Virus record (IMG/VR): IMGVR_UViG_3300037316_000083
Span: 1-21,191 of that record
Reading direction: 5' to 3' (one strand)
Origin: a virus
Length of the DNA: 21,191 bases
Made by a program: the position numbers and the translations under genes. The notes under the pieces were generated by a model. The model was given only the letters and a program-made list of their open reading frames with translations, was not told the DNA's origin and did no database searches. Shown here in pieces: positions 6,739 to 12,881 of this stretch. Each line of letters starts with the position of its first letter. Position 1 is the stretch's first letter.

Positions 6739-7655
6739 TGGACTTAGAGAAATTAAAAGTTCCCTTCTCAGCCGATGAGATTGAATGGCGTATAGCTCAA
6801 TCGGGAAAGAATGGCACCCTTTGGGCGTATTGCCTGGCTTATATCTCTGCTAGGGCGATTCTGGATAGACTGGATCAAGTCTGTGGGCCTGAGAACTGGA
6901 AAGTTTCCTATGAATTCGTTGGGACTACAGGTGTGATGTGCAATCTCTCAATTCGATGTGCCTTTGATCCGATTACAAGTGAATTCAGTGAATGGGTGAC
7001 TAAGTCCGATGGGGCTGAGATGACCGACATTGAGGCATTCAAGGGCGGCATTAGCTCAGCATTGAAACGCGCAGGTTCCGCTTGGGGCATTGGTCGGTAC
7101 TTGTACAGCCTTGAGACTGGTAAGGCCCTCATTGTTGAGAGAGGGAGTCACCCGAATGCGAAGTATGGAAAGCTGAAGGATGGAACTGCATTCTATTGGT
7201 TACCTCCTGAGCTCCCCTTATGGGCCCTTCCAAATAAAGAATTCTGTGAAAGAACTGGTTCCAAAGAGCTCCCAACAAATGAGTCTAAGCTCCCAACATT
7301 GCCGCCTCTATCTGAAAAGCCTAATGGCGTATTCTCATCTAAGCTCTCTCAGAAGCAAGTGGATAGACTCTGGGCCATTGCGAATTCTAAGAGTGTCTCT
7401 AAGGGAGTGGTTTATGCCAAGCTTGTGGAAATGGGAGTGGGCTCTGAATTTGACTTAACTAAGGGACAGTACGACTTGATTTGCAATGAATGGCTGCCTG
7501 ATCAATCTAAAAACAGGGTGCCAGGCCCGGTTGTTGCTCCTAAGTCTGAGAAGCTAGGAATGATTCCCAATATTCTTCCTAAAATGCCTGCAGGTGATTA
7601 TGAGGATACCGGAAGCAATACATTTTTTGATGAGCCGCCGGATTGGGCGAAATGA
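6735..7655 (+). CDS. Rad52/Rad22-family single-strand annealing protein
   Basis: A 306-residue protein matching the phage Rad52/22 (Sak-like) family. Residues 1-60 carry LKVPFSADEIEWRIAQSGKNG, then WAYCLAYISARAILDRLDQVCGPENWK. Residues 75-140 carry the conserved core with EWVTKSDGAEMTDIEAFKGG and SALKRAGSAWGIGRYLYSLE. These proteins form rings, bind single-stranded DNA and anneal complementary strands in recombination-dependent replication and repair. The C-terminal about 140 residues are a Pro/Ser linker plus a charged region, probably for SSB or partner contacts. The ATG overlaps the previous stop (ATGA), and the next gene likewise overlaps its stop. Two in-frame ATGs at 6735 and 6738 are equally possible starts. 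Confidence 0.9.
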   Translation: MMDLEKLKVPFSADEIEWRIAQSGKNGTLWAYCLAYISARAILDRLDQVCGPENWKVSYEFVGTTGVMCNLSIRCAFDPITSEFSEWVTKSDGAEMTDIEAFKGGISSALKRAGSAWGIGRYLYSLETGKALIVERGSHPNAKYGKLKDGTAFYWLPPELPLWALPNKEFCERTGSKELPTNESKLPTLPPLSEKPNGVFSSKLSQKQVDRLWAIANSKSVSKGVVYAKLVEMGVGSEFDLTKGQYDLICNEWLPDQSKNRVPGPVVAPKSEKLGMIPNILPKMPAGDYEDTGSNTFFDEPPDWAK

Positions 7656-7963
7656 GCTATATGATGAATTACATCCTCAAAGATAAAGAGGCGATTGCTG
7701 AACCTGATACTTTAAAATGGTGTAAATGGTTTGAAAATGCTGATCGCCAAATAGCACTAGATCGGATTGGAGATTCCAGAATCAGTACCGTTTTTTTAGG
7801 AATAGATCATAGTTTTATTTACAAAGGAACCCCTATTCTTTTTGAAACGATGATCTTTGGAGGTAAAAGAGATGGCTATCAAGCCAGATATTGTACTTGG
7901 ATTGAGGCTATGGAAGGTCATTTGGAAATGATTAAGATTGTAACAAAGGAAAGTTTGAAATGA
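7652..7963 (+). CDS. Conserved-type phage protein, unknown function
   Basis: About 103 residues from the ATG at 7652, which overlaps the previous stop as ATGA. A TTG at 7643 would extend it by three residues but is less likely. The sequence has a charged N-terminal helix (DTLKWCKWFENADRQIALDRIGD) and a central beta-rich segment (SRISTVFLGIDHSF). It then has LFETMIFGGKRDGYQARYCTWIEAMEGHLEMIK, a pattern I associate with a widespread small phage protein of unknown function. There are no catalytic motifs. It overlaps the next gene by 4 nt. It is co-transcribed with recombination genes, which suggests early expression. Confidence 0.75.
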   Translation: MSYMMNYILKDKEAIAEPDTLKWCKWFENADRQIALDRIGDSRISTVFLGIDHSFIYKGTPILFETMIFGGKRDGYQARYCTWIEAMEGHLEMIKIVTKESLK

Positions 7964-8250
7964 AATATGTAATTGTGCGTACTTATTCAATGGGTGTCTT
8001 CGCAGGTGAATTAGATCCAGAATCAACTGAGACTTTGAAAATTCTTAGGAATGCTCGCAGAATATGGTTTTGGGCAGGGGCATCCAGTTTGAGTCAATTA
8101 GCAGTTGATGGAACTCAAAGACCTTTGGAGTGCAAATTTCCGGTGGAGGTTCCAAGAATTGAATTAACATCGCCACAAGGATTTGAAATTTTGGATGTTA
8201 CCGATAAAGCCAGAGTCTCTATTGCTTCGGTGCAGATATGGAAACAGTAA
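7960..8250 (+). CDS. DUF6948-like protein
   Basis: A 96-residue protein with the pattern of DUF6948: YVIVRTYSMGVFAGEL at the N-terminus, NARRIWFWAGASSLSQLAVDGTQRP in the middle and KFPVEVPRIELTSPQGFEIL near the end, closing with SVQIWKQ. The family is small, beta-rich and frequent in phages, and its function is not known to me. It overlaps the preceding gene by 4 nt (ATGA). Its last codons contain the ATG (8238) of the Gly-X repeat ORF in another frame. Family call is from remembered motif similarity. Confidence 0.75.
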   Translation: MKYVIVRTYSMGVFAGELDPESTETLKILRNARRIWFWAGASSLSQLAVDGTQRPLECKFPVEVPRIELTSPQGFEILDVTDKARVSIASVQIWKQ

Positions 8251-8444
8251 TTAGCTCTGGCGATGGCTCTGGCGATGGCTCTGGCGTTGGCTATGGCTCT
8301 GGCGATGGCTTTGGCGATGGCTCTGGCTATGGCTTTGGCGGTGGCTCTGGCGATGGCTCTGGCGATGGCTCTGGCGATGGCTCTGGCTTTGGCTATGGCG
8401 ATGGCTCTGGCGATGGCTCTGGCTTTGGCTATGGCGATGGCTAA
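8238..8444 (+). CDS. Gly-X dipeptide-repeat protein encoded by the hexamer array
   Basis: A 68-residue ORF whose ATG lies 12 nt before the end of the DUF6948-like gene. After METVISS it is entirely alternating Gly and one of Ser, Asp, Tyr, Phe, Val or Gly (GDGSGDGSGVGYGSGDGFG and so on), ending GYGDG. In this frame GGC is constant and the variable codon is KNT, so sequence drift changes the residue between the glycines. Proteins of this Gly-Asp/Ser/Tyr type occur as hypothetical phage and bacterial proteins. The product would be disordered, acidic and aromatic-dotted. It may instead be an untranslated repeat. The overlap with the upstream gene and sensible start context make it the most plausible of the frames. 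Confidence 0.5.
   Translation: METVISSGDGSGDGSGVGYGSGDGFGDGSGYGFGGGSGDGSGDGSGDGSGFGYGDGSGDGSGFGYGDG
8254..8439. repeat. 31-copy GCKNTG hexamer array, open in all six frames
   Basis: Thirty-one consecutive hexamers of form GC-[T/G]-N-TG, chiefly GCTCTG, GCGATG, GCTATG and GCTTTG. A 12-bp higher-order unit (GCTCTG-GCGATG) and two copies of a 24-bp block (GCTCTG-GCTTTG-GCTATG-GCGATG) occur. Variation is almost confined to hexamer positions 3 and 4. No frame contains a stop: Gly-X, Ala-Leu/Met and Trp-Leu/Arg rightward; Arg-Ala-Ile-Ala and two others leftward. The array lies between the DUF6948-like gene and a 60-residue Cys-containing ORF. Confidence 0.9.
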
Positions 8445-8619
8445 TCTCTCAATCGTAATCAGCAATGAATTATTGGAATTACTTTTTGAAAACAAAGAAG
8501 TTCAGTTTGAACAAAGCGATGGGTCCACTATTTCCATAAAATTGGAAGACCCTATTCCTTCTTTGATCTATGGACTTTGTCATCATTGTGGCAATGATCC
8601 ATGTGAATCCTGGAACTAA
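8437..8619 (+). CDS. Small Cys-containing protein, unknown (60 aa)
   Basis: From the last ATG of the hexamer array the frame gives MANLSIVISNELLELLFENK, a short acidic beta/alpha segment with VQFEQSDGSTISIKLEDP, and a C-terminal LCHHCGNDPCESWN holding a C-x2-C-x4-C group. Upstream ATGs in the array would add an Ala-Leu/Met tail, which I regard as repeat read-through. The start overlaps the Gly-X ORF by 8 nt. The stop overlaps the stop of the convergent RusA-like gene by 2 nt. No Shine-Dalgarno is visible because the array occupies the site, so translation would depend on coupling. The function is unknown. Confidence 0.6.
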   Translation: MANLSIVISNELLELLFENKEVQFEQSDGSTISIKLEDPIPSLIYGLCHHCGNDPCESWN

Positions 8620-9041
8620 AGTGGGTGAATCTCTATAACCACATGCTCCATTTTCTCAAACGAACGGAGTGACTTTTTAACCGCACGAACACAGAAGAAC
8701 TGACTATCATCCATTCCTAGCATCTTGCATATGCAATCATGCAAAGCCTTAATCCGATTACTCACATCCAGCTTCTTAATGCTTCCGTCTCTACAAAATA
8801 ATGAACCGTGATGAAAGTAGAATGTCGCATCGCACGAGAGTGGAAGCCCATCTTTTATCCAGGGTCTTAACTCCAATTTAGCATCTAGAATTGCCGCAGC
8901 GTGTAACTTCGGATATCCTAGCATGTACTTCTGAAACTCCTTCAACTTAGGAGAGGCAGCATGGCGCACTTTCCCATGACGTTGGAACACAATGTATTGA
9001 TGATTAGAACTAGGGGGCATAATTTCAATATCAAGCCTCAT
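8616..9041 (-). CDS. rusA: RusA-like Holliday junction resolvase
   Basis: A 141-residue leftward gene. The N-terminus (RLDIEIMPPSSNHQY) and the C-terminal half with GSIKKLDVSNRIKALHDCICKMLGMDDSQF match the RusA family (PF05866). In that pattern K-x-D-x(2)-N-x(2)-K-x(3)-D is followed by a G-x-D-D loop, and the aspartates (LDVSN, ALHD, GMDD) bind the catalytic metal. Length is near the usual 120-140 residues. RusA enzymes dimerise and cut four-way DNA junctions, which suits Rad52-type recombination and clearing branched DNA before packaging. It is the only leftward gene among rightward ones. Its start faces the next rightward gene across a 49-bp spacer, and its end overlaps the convergent gene. 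Confidence 0.8.
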   Translation of the reverse strand: MRLDIEIMPPSSNHQYIVFQRHGKVRHAASPKLKEFQKYMLGYPKLHAAAILDAKLELRPWIKDGLPLSCDATFYFHHGSLFCRDGSIKKLDVSNRIKALHDCICKMLGMDDSQFFCVRAVKKSLRSFEKMEHVVIEIHPL

Positions 9042-9090
9042 GCTCCCTACCTATTCCTTTTTGATTGAATTCTATAGTGATTTAAATTAA
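9042..9090. promoter_or_regulatory. Divergent 49-bp intergenic spacer
   Basis: The spacer separates the leftward RusA-like gene from a rightward operon, so it should hold at least a rightward promoter or serve both. It is AT-rich, with TTGATT near 9061-9066 and TATAGT near 9073-9078. That spacing is too short for a canonical rightward sigma70 pair. TATAGA is a candidate -10 on the leftward strand. No single promoter stands out. Confidence 0.3.
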
Positions 9091-9324
9091 ATGGCTCGGA
9101 TGAGAACTATAGAACAAATCAATCAGGAATACACACAACACGCCGCATTAGCGGGTGATATCGCATTTAAAAAAAATAAGCTCAACTCAGAGTTGAATAA
9201 GTATCATTCCAAAATGGATCAGCTCGTAAAAGAAGCCGATGCTTTAAAAGCTGAAGAAGATAAAAAGAAGCAAGTTGCTGCACTCGTGAAGCCACCTCTG
9301 AATGAGGTCCGTGAGGCGGTATGA
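9091..9324 (+). CDS. Small coiled-coil protein, unknown (77 aa)
   Basis: Residues about 5-60 form a charged, heptad-like helix (EQINQEYTQHAALAGDIAF, KNKLNSELNKYHSKMDQLVKEADALKAEEDKKKQ), suggesting a coiled-coil dimer or bundle. There are no cysteines and no membrane segment. The terminal region is KPPLNEVREAV. The gene overlaps the next by 4 nt (ATGA), the first of a run of such couplings. The start lies in an AT-rich leader with no clear Shine-Dalgarno, so the site of initiation is less certain. The function is unknown. Confidence 0.65.
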   Translation: MARMRTIEQINQEYTQHAALAGDIAFKKNKLNSELNKYHSKMDQLVKEADALKAEEDKKKQVAALVKPPLNEVREAV

Positions 9325-9629
9325 ATCTAGTGACCTTTTGCGAGAATCGGTATCAAGAGTTATCAGAGCGAGCGAAAAACTCAGCCTATGACATTCTCAT
9401 TGATTCTGAGACTATGGCATTGAAAACCGTACTTCAGACTTATCGGAAGTGCGTTTACCTAGCCCACATACCCAAAGTCTTATTTGATTTTGGACTGGTC
9501 AATATCGAGTTAAAAGACGCTCCGCTTCCAGTCATGACAAATGTATTGAAGATGTCAAAAGTTGAAGAAATAAAAGAAGTTAAACAAACTTTTTCTGATT
9601 TTTGTGAAAATGAGGACGATGATTGCTAA
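9321..9629 (+). CDS. Hypothetical phage protein (102 aa)
   Basis: A mostly helical protein with three or so helices: MNLVTFCENRYQELSERA, an acidic/neutral segment, LKTVLQTYRKCVYLAH, and a C-terminal IKEVKQTFSDFCENEDDDC with an acidic, cysteine-ended tail. No signal peptide, transmembrane segment or catalytic motif is seen. It is linked to its neighbours by overlapping start and stop codons, so it is probably expressed with the early accessory set. I do not recognise a family. Confidence 0.65.
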   Translation: MNLVTFCENRYQELSERAKNSAYDILIDSETMALKTVLQTYRKCVYLAHIPKVLFDFGLVNIELKDAPLPVMTNVLKMSKVEEIKEVKQTFSDFCENEDDDC

Positions 9630-9924
9630 ACTCAAAGCCCTTCAACAATTCTGGTATGAGAAGCTCAGAATGTCTGGCTTCAAGGACGTCGAGAAGAAGC
9701 AATGGGATAAAAGAACCAGAATCTATCAGGATCGCGAGCAAGTAGAGACTTATTATAGACGTCTACAAGCCTTTTTGGTGGATAACCCCGATATTCCCGA
9801 CCTTCATAGAACTACTCTGAATCTCTACAGCCAAGGAACTTATATCAACGTCATAGCCAGTCATGTCAGAAAAAGTCGGTGGACCGTGAGACGCATTATT
9901 CAGAAATATCGGAATCAGATATGA
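9619..9924 (+). CDS. Helix-turn-helix-like small protein
   Basis: About 101 residues from the ATG at 9619. A GTG at 9604 and an ATG at 9610 are alternative in-frame starts with larger overlap into the previous gene. The C-terminal third reads LYSQGTYINVIASHVRKSRWTVRRIIQKYRNQ: a helix, a turn with the small residues of an HTH, and a basic recognition-type helix. This suggests DNA binding as a transcription regulator or packaging-type HTH. The N-terminal part (FWYEKLRMSGFKDVEKKQWD, then YYRRLQAFLVDNPDIP) is helical and charged. It overlaps the next gene as ATGA. The HTH is a visual assignment without a family match. Confidence 0.6.
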   Translation: MIAKLKALQQFWYEKLRMSGFKDVEKKQWDKRTRIYQDREQVETYYRRLQAFLVDNPDIPDLHRTTLNLYSQGTYINVIASHVRKSRWTVRRIIQKYRNQI

Positions 9925-10334
9925 CTTACGAATGGCTGATCAGAGAAGCCAATGGCAAGGATCTACCCTTTATCTACTCCTCCTGGCTATCTACTTACCG
10001 CTATGACTCAGTGTTAGGTAAGTCCTGTCGGAACAATGTCTTCTTTCCTGAGTATACCCGCGTTATAGATGGAATACTTTATAACTCTAAAGCAGTGGTC
10101 GCTTGTCATAAAGAGACGCCCGATGTTCTCTTTTCCTATCTCGTTTACGAAGGGACTCACTTGCACTATGCATTGACTAAAAAGTTATTTGTAAAATTGG
10201 GATTGTTTAGATCCTTATTATCTGCCGCAGGTCCCTTCAAGATATTCACTCATCGAACCGTTACATTTCAACATGTGATAGAAGACAAACATCCAGAATG
10301 GAACTATAATCCATTTTTAATTTATAAGAGGTAG
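9921..10334 (+). CDS. GNAT-like acetyltransferase-type phage protein
   Basis: About 137 residues from the ATG at 9921, which overlaps the previous stop as ATGA. A GTG at 9879 would extend into the preceding frame. The pattern is that of phage GNAT-like proteins: an N-terminal EANGKDLPFIYSSWLSTYRY, FFPEYTRVIDGIL, a strand with LFSYLVYEGTHLHYALTKK, and FVKLGLFRSLL where acetyl-CoA-binding GNATs carry R/Q-x2-G-x-G/A. Here that motif is degenerate (KLGLF), so acetyl-CoA binding is doubtful and the role may be non-catalytic. There is no membrane segment. It is 2 nt upstream of the next gene, so co-transcribed. The substrate is unknown. Confidence 0.6.
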   Translation: MTYEWLIREANGKDLPFIYSSWLSTYRYDSVLGKSCRNNVFFPEYTRVIDGILYNSKAVVACHKETPDVLFSYLVYEGTHLHYALTKKLFVKLGLFRSLLSAAGPFKIFTHRTVTFQHVIEDKHPEWNYNPFLIYKR

Positions 10335-10336
10335 TT

Positions 10337-10597
10337 ATGGCGAAAGACGAAAAAGCATGCGCTGAAGTGAATTCTAAGAGAACTTATGCAAAAGTTATGC
10401 ATATGTATGCGGGTGTGGAATTGATTGGGTCTAAGACCTCAGTTCATCAAAAAGAAGCTGAGATGGAATTGAGACCCGACTTAGGCGGAGTGAGATTGGT
10501 CTCGAAGAAGACTAAACGAGTGATTCTCATTCCATTCGCAAATATTAAAGGTGTTGAATTGTTGCCTGATCATGACTCAGCCCATGCTAAAGCATGA
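10337..10597 (+). CDS. Hypothetical phage protein (86 aa)
   Basis: A small protein with a basic N-terminal part and a beta-rich core: GVELIGSKTSVHQKEAEMEL, then GGVRLVSKKTKRVILIPFANIKGVELLP, which reads as a compact beta-barrel or strand-turn-strand unit, and a short acidic/His tail. AAGAGG a few nt upstream gives a reasonable Shine-Dalgarno, and the gap to the previous gene is 2 nt. There are no catalytic motifs or cysteine pairs (a single Cys near residue 8). I do not recognise it. A small DNA- or protein-binding fold is possible. Confidence 0.7.
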   Translation: MAKDEKACAEVNSKRTYAKVMHMYAGVELIGSKTSVHQKEAEMELRPDLGGVRLVSKKTKRVILIPFANIKGVELLPDHDSAHAKA

Positions 10598-10673
10598 TGG
10601 ACTTTATTGTAAGCATCATGATAAGTGGTTCATTGTTCCGAGCTCTACAGTTAAATTTGCAAAGTTTGAATAA
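10572..10673 (+). CDS. Very small ORF, possible HxxC-type peptide (33 aa)
   Basis: ATG at 10572 begins inside the end of the previous gene. An ATG at 10584 is the alternative. The frame encodes MTQPMLKHDGLYCKHHDKWF then IVPSSTVKFAKFE and stops at 10671-10673, just before the next gene. The balanced composition and the LYCKHHDKWFIV segment look more like a real peptide than the competing frames in this 97-bp spacer. The C-x-H-H group might bind a metal. The short length keeps confidence modest. Confidence 0.35.
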   Translation: MTQPMLKHDGLYCKHHDKWFIVPSSTVKFAKFE

Positions 10674-10694
10674 ATAGATTTACAAGAAAATAAC

Positions 10695-11066
10695 ATGCCA
10701 TTCCAAAAAGGATCAAAACGACCTAGCAATGCTGGAAGGAAAAAGGGAAGCAGTAACCGTCGAACTATGATGGTAGATGAAATGGTATCAAAACTCAATG
10801 TAGATCCATTAGAAGTATTATTATTATTTGCCAAGGGAGATTGGAAGAAATTAGGCTATGATGCAGAGAGTACTATTTGTTATAATAGTGCTGGAATTGA
10901 ATATACACGGTTGACTATCTCTCCTGAAACGAGAATCATGGGAGCAAAGGAAGCAGTGAAATATATTTACTCTCAGAAGAAAGCAATGGAACTCTCAGCA
11001 AGCTCAAATGAAGGATTTAAGATTATCGTACAAGACTTTACAATTAACAAAGGGGAAAAGAAATGA
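10695..11066 (+). CDS. Candidate terminase small subunit / DNA-binding protein
   Basis: A 123-residue protein starting MPFQKGSKRPSNAGRKKGSSNRRT, a basic AT-hook-like N-terminus (GRKKGS) seen in phage small-terminase-type proteins. It is followed by DEMVSKLNVDPLEVLLLFAKGDWKKLG and by SPETRIMGAKEAVKYIYSQKKAMELS, a helical module that in related phage proteins ends with a conserved KRKA[IV]E-type segment. A small terminase recognises the packaging site on concatemeric DNA and recruits the large subunit. It is not adjacent to the large terminase (about 2 kb away), so alternatives such as another DNA-binding adaptor are open. It overlaps the next gene as ATGA. Confidence 0.5.
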   Translation: MPFQKGSKRPSNAGRKKGSSNRRTMMVDEMVSKLNVDPLEVLLLFAKGDWKKLGYDAESTICYNSAGIEYTRLTISPETRIMGAKEAVKYIYSQKKAMELSASSNEGFKIIVQDFTINKGEKK

Positions 11067-11293
11067 GCCTGATTCAAACATTGATCACTACTATTTTACC
11101 TGTTCTTTTGCAGATAGCGGAAGCCGCGTTAGGTGTTAAGCCTGATCCGACTGATGCCAGCTGGGTCGCAGCACTTTTAAAAGAAATAGTGGGTCTAGTG
11201 CAGAAGTTTATTCCATCCTGGCTTCTCCCTCCTGTTCAGGAATTAGAAGCCTTGATTGCAGCTGAGATTGAGAAGCTATTAGGGAAGGTATAA
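11063..11293 (+). CDS. Small hydrophobic/amphipathic protein (76 aa)
   Basis: The sequence is dominated by hydrophobic helices: residues 1-24 (MSLIQTLITTILPVLLQIAEA and following) and about 37-54 (VAALLKEIVGLVQKFIPSWL), then an acidic amphipathic tail (PPVQELEALIAAEIEKLLG). The first helix could insert in a membrane. The rest looks amphipathic and self-associating. It overlaps a second hydrophobic gene by 1 nt (TAATG), a pairing that resembles holin/antiholin or spanin-like arrangements, but no endolysin is nearby. The call is only 'hydrophobic phage protein'. Lysis is a possibility. Confidence 0.6.
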   Translation: MSLIQTLITTILPVLLQIAEAALGVKPDPTDASWVAALLKEIVGLVQKFIPSWLLPPVQELEALIAAEIEKLLGKV

Positions 11294-11484
11294 TGCTCAC
11301 TCGACTAGTCCTGATAGCTACAGGGGCACTTCTGATCATCTATGATGGGTTCTCCTTCCTAACAGGCGGACTCAAGAATACAATCTCCTGGCAAATTACT
11401 CAACTCTCTCAGAAATATTTAATAATTCCATTCGGATTTGGATTACTCATGGGTCATTTCTTTGGTCAATTGAATAAGGTTTGA
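11293..11484 (+). CDS. Small two-helix membrane protein (63 aa)
   Basis: Two likely transmembrane helices: residues about 5-25 (LVLIATGALLIIYDGFSFL) and about 44-60 (LIIPFGFGLLMGHFFGQL), separated by a short polar loop (GGLKNTISWQITQLSQKY). It is similar in style to small membrane proteins found next to phage packaging genes (IIPFxFGxLMGHxF pattern), of unestablished function. A holin-like role is possible from size and topology. It begins at the TAATG overlap of the preceding hydrophobic gene. A spacer with GGGGGACAGGA separates it from the methyltransferase. Confidence 0.65.
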   Translation: MLTRLVLIATGALLIIYDGFSFLTGGLKNTISWQITQLSQKYLIIPFGFGLLMGHFFGQLNKV

Positions 11485-11502
11485 TTCTATCGGGGGACAG
11501 GA

Positions 11503-12864
11503 ATGATCTATCAGGGGGATTGTCTGGAAGTGATGAGGGGATTGGAAGCCAATTCTATAGATGCGCTTGTAACCGATCCACCCGCAGGTATCTCATTCAT
11601 GGGAAAGAAGTTCGATACCTTTGAATCTCATGATCACTTTATTCAGGAAATGAAAGTTATATTTAGGGAATGCTTGAGAGTAATGAAGCCTGGTGCTCAT
11701 GGCTTTGTCTGGGCATTGCCTAGGACTAGTCATTTGACGGCTACTGCACTTGACCTAGCAGGATTTGAGATTAGGGATGTCGTCAATCATATCTTTGGAT
11801 CAGGATTTCCTAAGTCGCATGATATTAGTAAGGCAATGAATAAGTTAAAGCTTACTCTTTCAGCCGAGCAATGGGAAGGATGGGGCTCAGCCCTTAAGCC
11901 AGCATGTGAGCATTGGATTTTAATTAGAAAGCCCTTAGAAAAAGGTTTCTCATTAGCCGAGAATACTTTGAAGTGGGGATGCGGTGGGATTAATATTGAT
12001 GGGAGTAGGATTGGAACTGAACAAAGAATAAATAAAGGTGTTCCAAGCTATCAAGGTCCTACGGGTACTTTCTCTGGGCAAGGCGAGATACCAACGAGAT
12101 CAGACAAAATGGCTACCGGCAGATTTCCTAGCAATTTGCTTTTATCCCACTCCCCCGGCTGTATTGAGGTGGGGACTAAGAAGGTGAAGGGACAAAACGG
12201 CGGCGGCGGCTTAAAATCACCTTGTTGGACAGATTCAACAAATGAAAATAAGAAAAAAGATTATGGTGCTTTTACCGGCTACGCCTCCGAAGACGGCACC
12301 GAGACCGAAGCAGCATGGGAATGTTCGGAAGGATGTGCTGTGAGATTGTTGGATGAGCAGTCGGGGACATTGAAAAGCGGTGCTTCAAAAGATACTTATA
12401 TTCAAAAAGAATCTGAAAATATTGCAATGAGTGGTAAGAACTATGAGCGTCGCATGGAAAATAGAAAGGCTGACTCTGGTGGAGCGAGCCGATTTTTTTA
12501 TTGCGCGAAGCCCTCAAAAAGTGAAAAGAATTTGGGGTGTGAGGGATTGGAAGAAAAGACATCGGGTTACAGTCCAAATACCTATGAAAGTAAAATTGCA
12601 AATAGATTGAATCAGTCAAATCCCAACGTCAATAGCCATCCCACCGTAAAATCAACCCGCCTCATGTCCTACCTGATCAACCTGATCACCACGCCCAACG
12701 GCATCATTCTAGACCCCTTCCTAGGCAGCGGAACCACAGGAGTCGCAGCAATCAGAAATGGCTTCCAATTCATAGGCATTGAAAAGGAATTAGAATACTT
12801 TCAAATTGCTGAGAAAAGGATATGGTATGAGAATGAGCGCAGTGACTCGGGTATTCAGGATTAA
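11503..12864 (+). CDS. DNA methyltransferase (N6-adenine/N4-cytosine type, beta-class order)
   Basis: A 453-residue SAM-dependent DNA methyltransferase of the PF01555 kind. The catalytic motif IV appears first as TDPPAG at residues 24-29 (an A replaces the usual Y/F/W), and motif I appears near the end as DPFLGSGTT at 404-412, followed by FIGIEKELEYFQIAEKRI. The order IV then I is that of beta-class enzymes. Residues 180-370 form a large, Gly/Ser-rich insert with a C-x-E-x-C pair (AWECSEGC) that may be the target-recognition region. Such enzymes usually mark or protect phage DNA against host restriction. Alanine in motif IV is a known phage variant to my knowledge, but could alter target choice. 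The start has GGACAGGA upstream. Confidence 0.85.
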   Translation: MIYQGDCLEVMRGLEANSIDALVTDPPAGISFMGKKFDTFESHDHFIQEMKVIFRECLRVMKPGAHGFVWALPRTSHLTATALDLAGFEIRDVVNHIFGSGFPKSHDISKAMNKLKLTLSAEQWEGWGSALKPACEHWILIRKPLEKGFSLAENTLKWGCGGINIDGSRIGTEQRINKGVPSYQGPTGTFSGQGEIPTRSDKMATGRFPSNLLLSHSPGCIEVGTKKVKGQNGGGGLKSPCWTDSTNENKKKDYGAFTGYASEDGTETEAAWECSEGCAVRLLDEQSGTLKSGASKDTYIQKESENIAMSGKNYERRMENRKADSGGASRFFYCAKPSKSEKNLGCEGLEEKTSGYSPNTYESKIANRLNQSNPNVNSHPTVKSTRLMSYLINLITTPNGIILDPFLGSGTTGVAAIRNGFQFIGIEKELEYFQIAEKRIWYENERSDSGIQD

Positions 12865-12881
12865 GAAGCGGCGTAGGAAGC

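Noticed and set aside
8254-8439. Diversity-generating retroelement target
   Set aside because: The variable positions resemble targeted diversification, but no reverse transcriptase, template repeat or IMH-like signal is seen in the window, and replication slippage plus point mutation explains the pattern.
8115-8495. Leftward ORF reading Arg-Ala-Ile-Ala repeats through the hexamer array
   Set aside because: It is open only because the hexamer array lacks stops in all frames. It runs against the DUF6948-like gene and shows no sensible start region.
8263-8619. Ala-Leu/Met extended form of the Cys-containing 60-residue protein
   Set aside because: The extra residues come entirely from the hexamer array. 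The ATG in the last hexamer gives a normal-looking N-terminus, so the long form is treated as an alternative start only.
11063-11484. Holin/antiholin pair
   Set aside because: Both proteins are hydrophobic and the second has two membrane helices, but no endolysin or spanin is adjacent and no family motif was recognised, so only 'membrane protein' is claimed.
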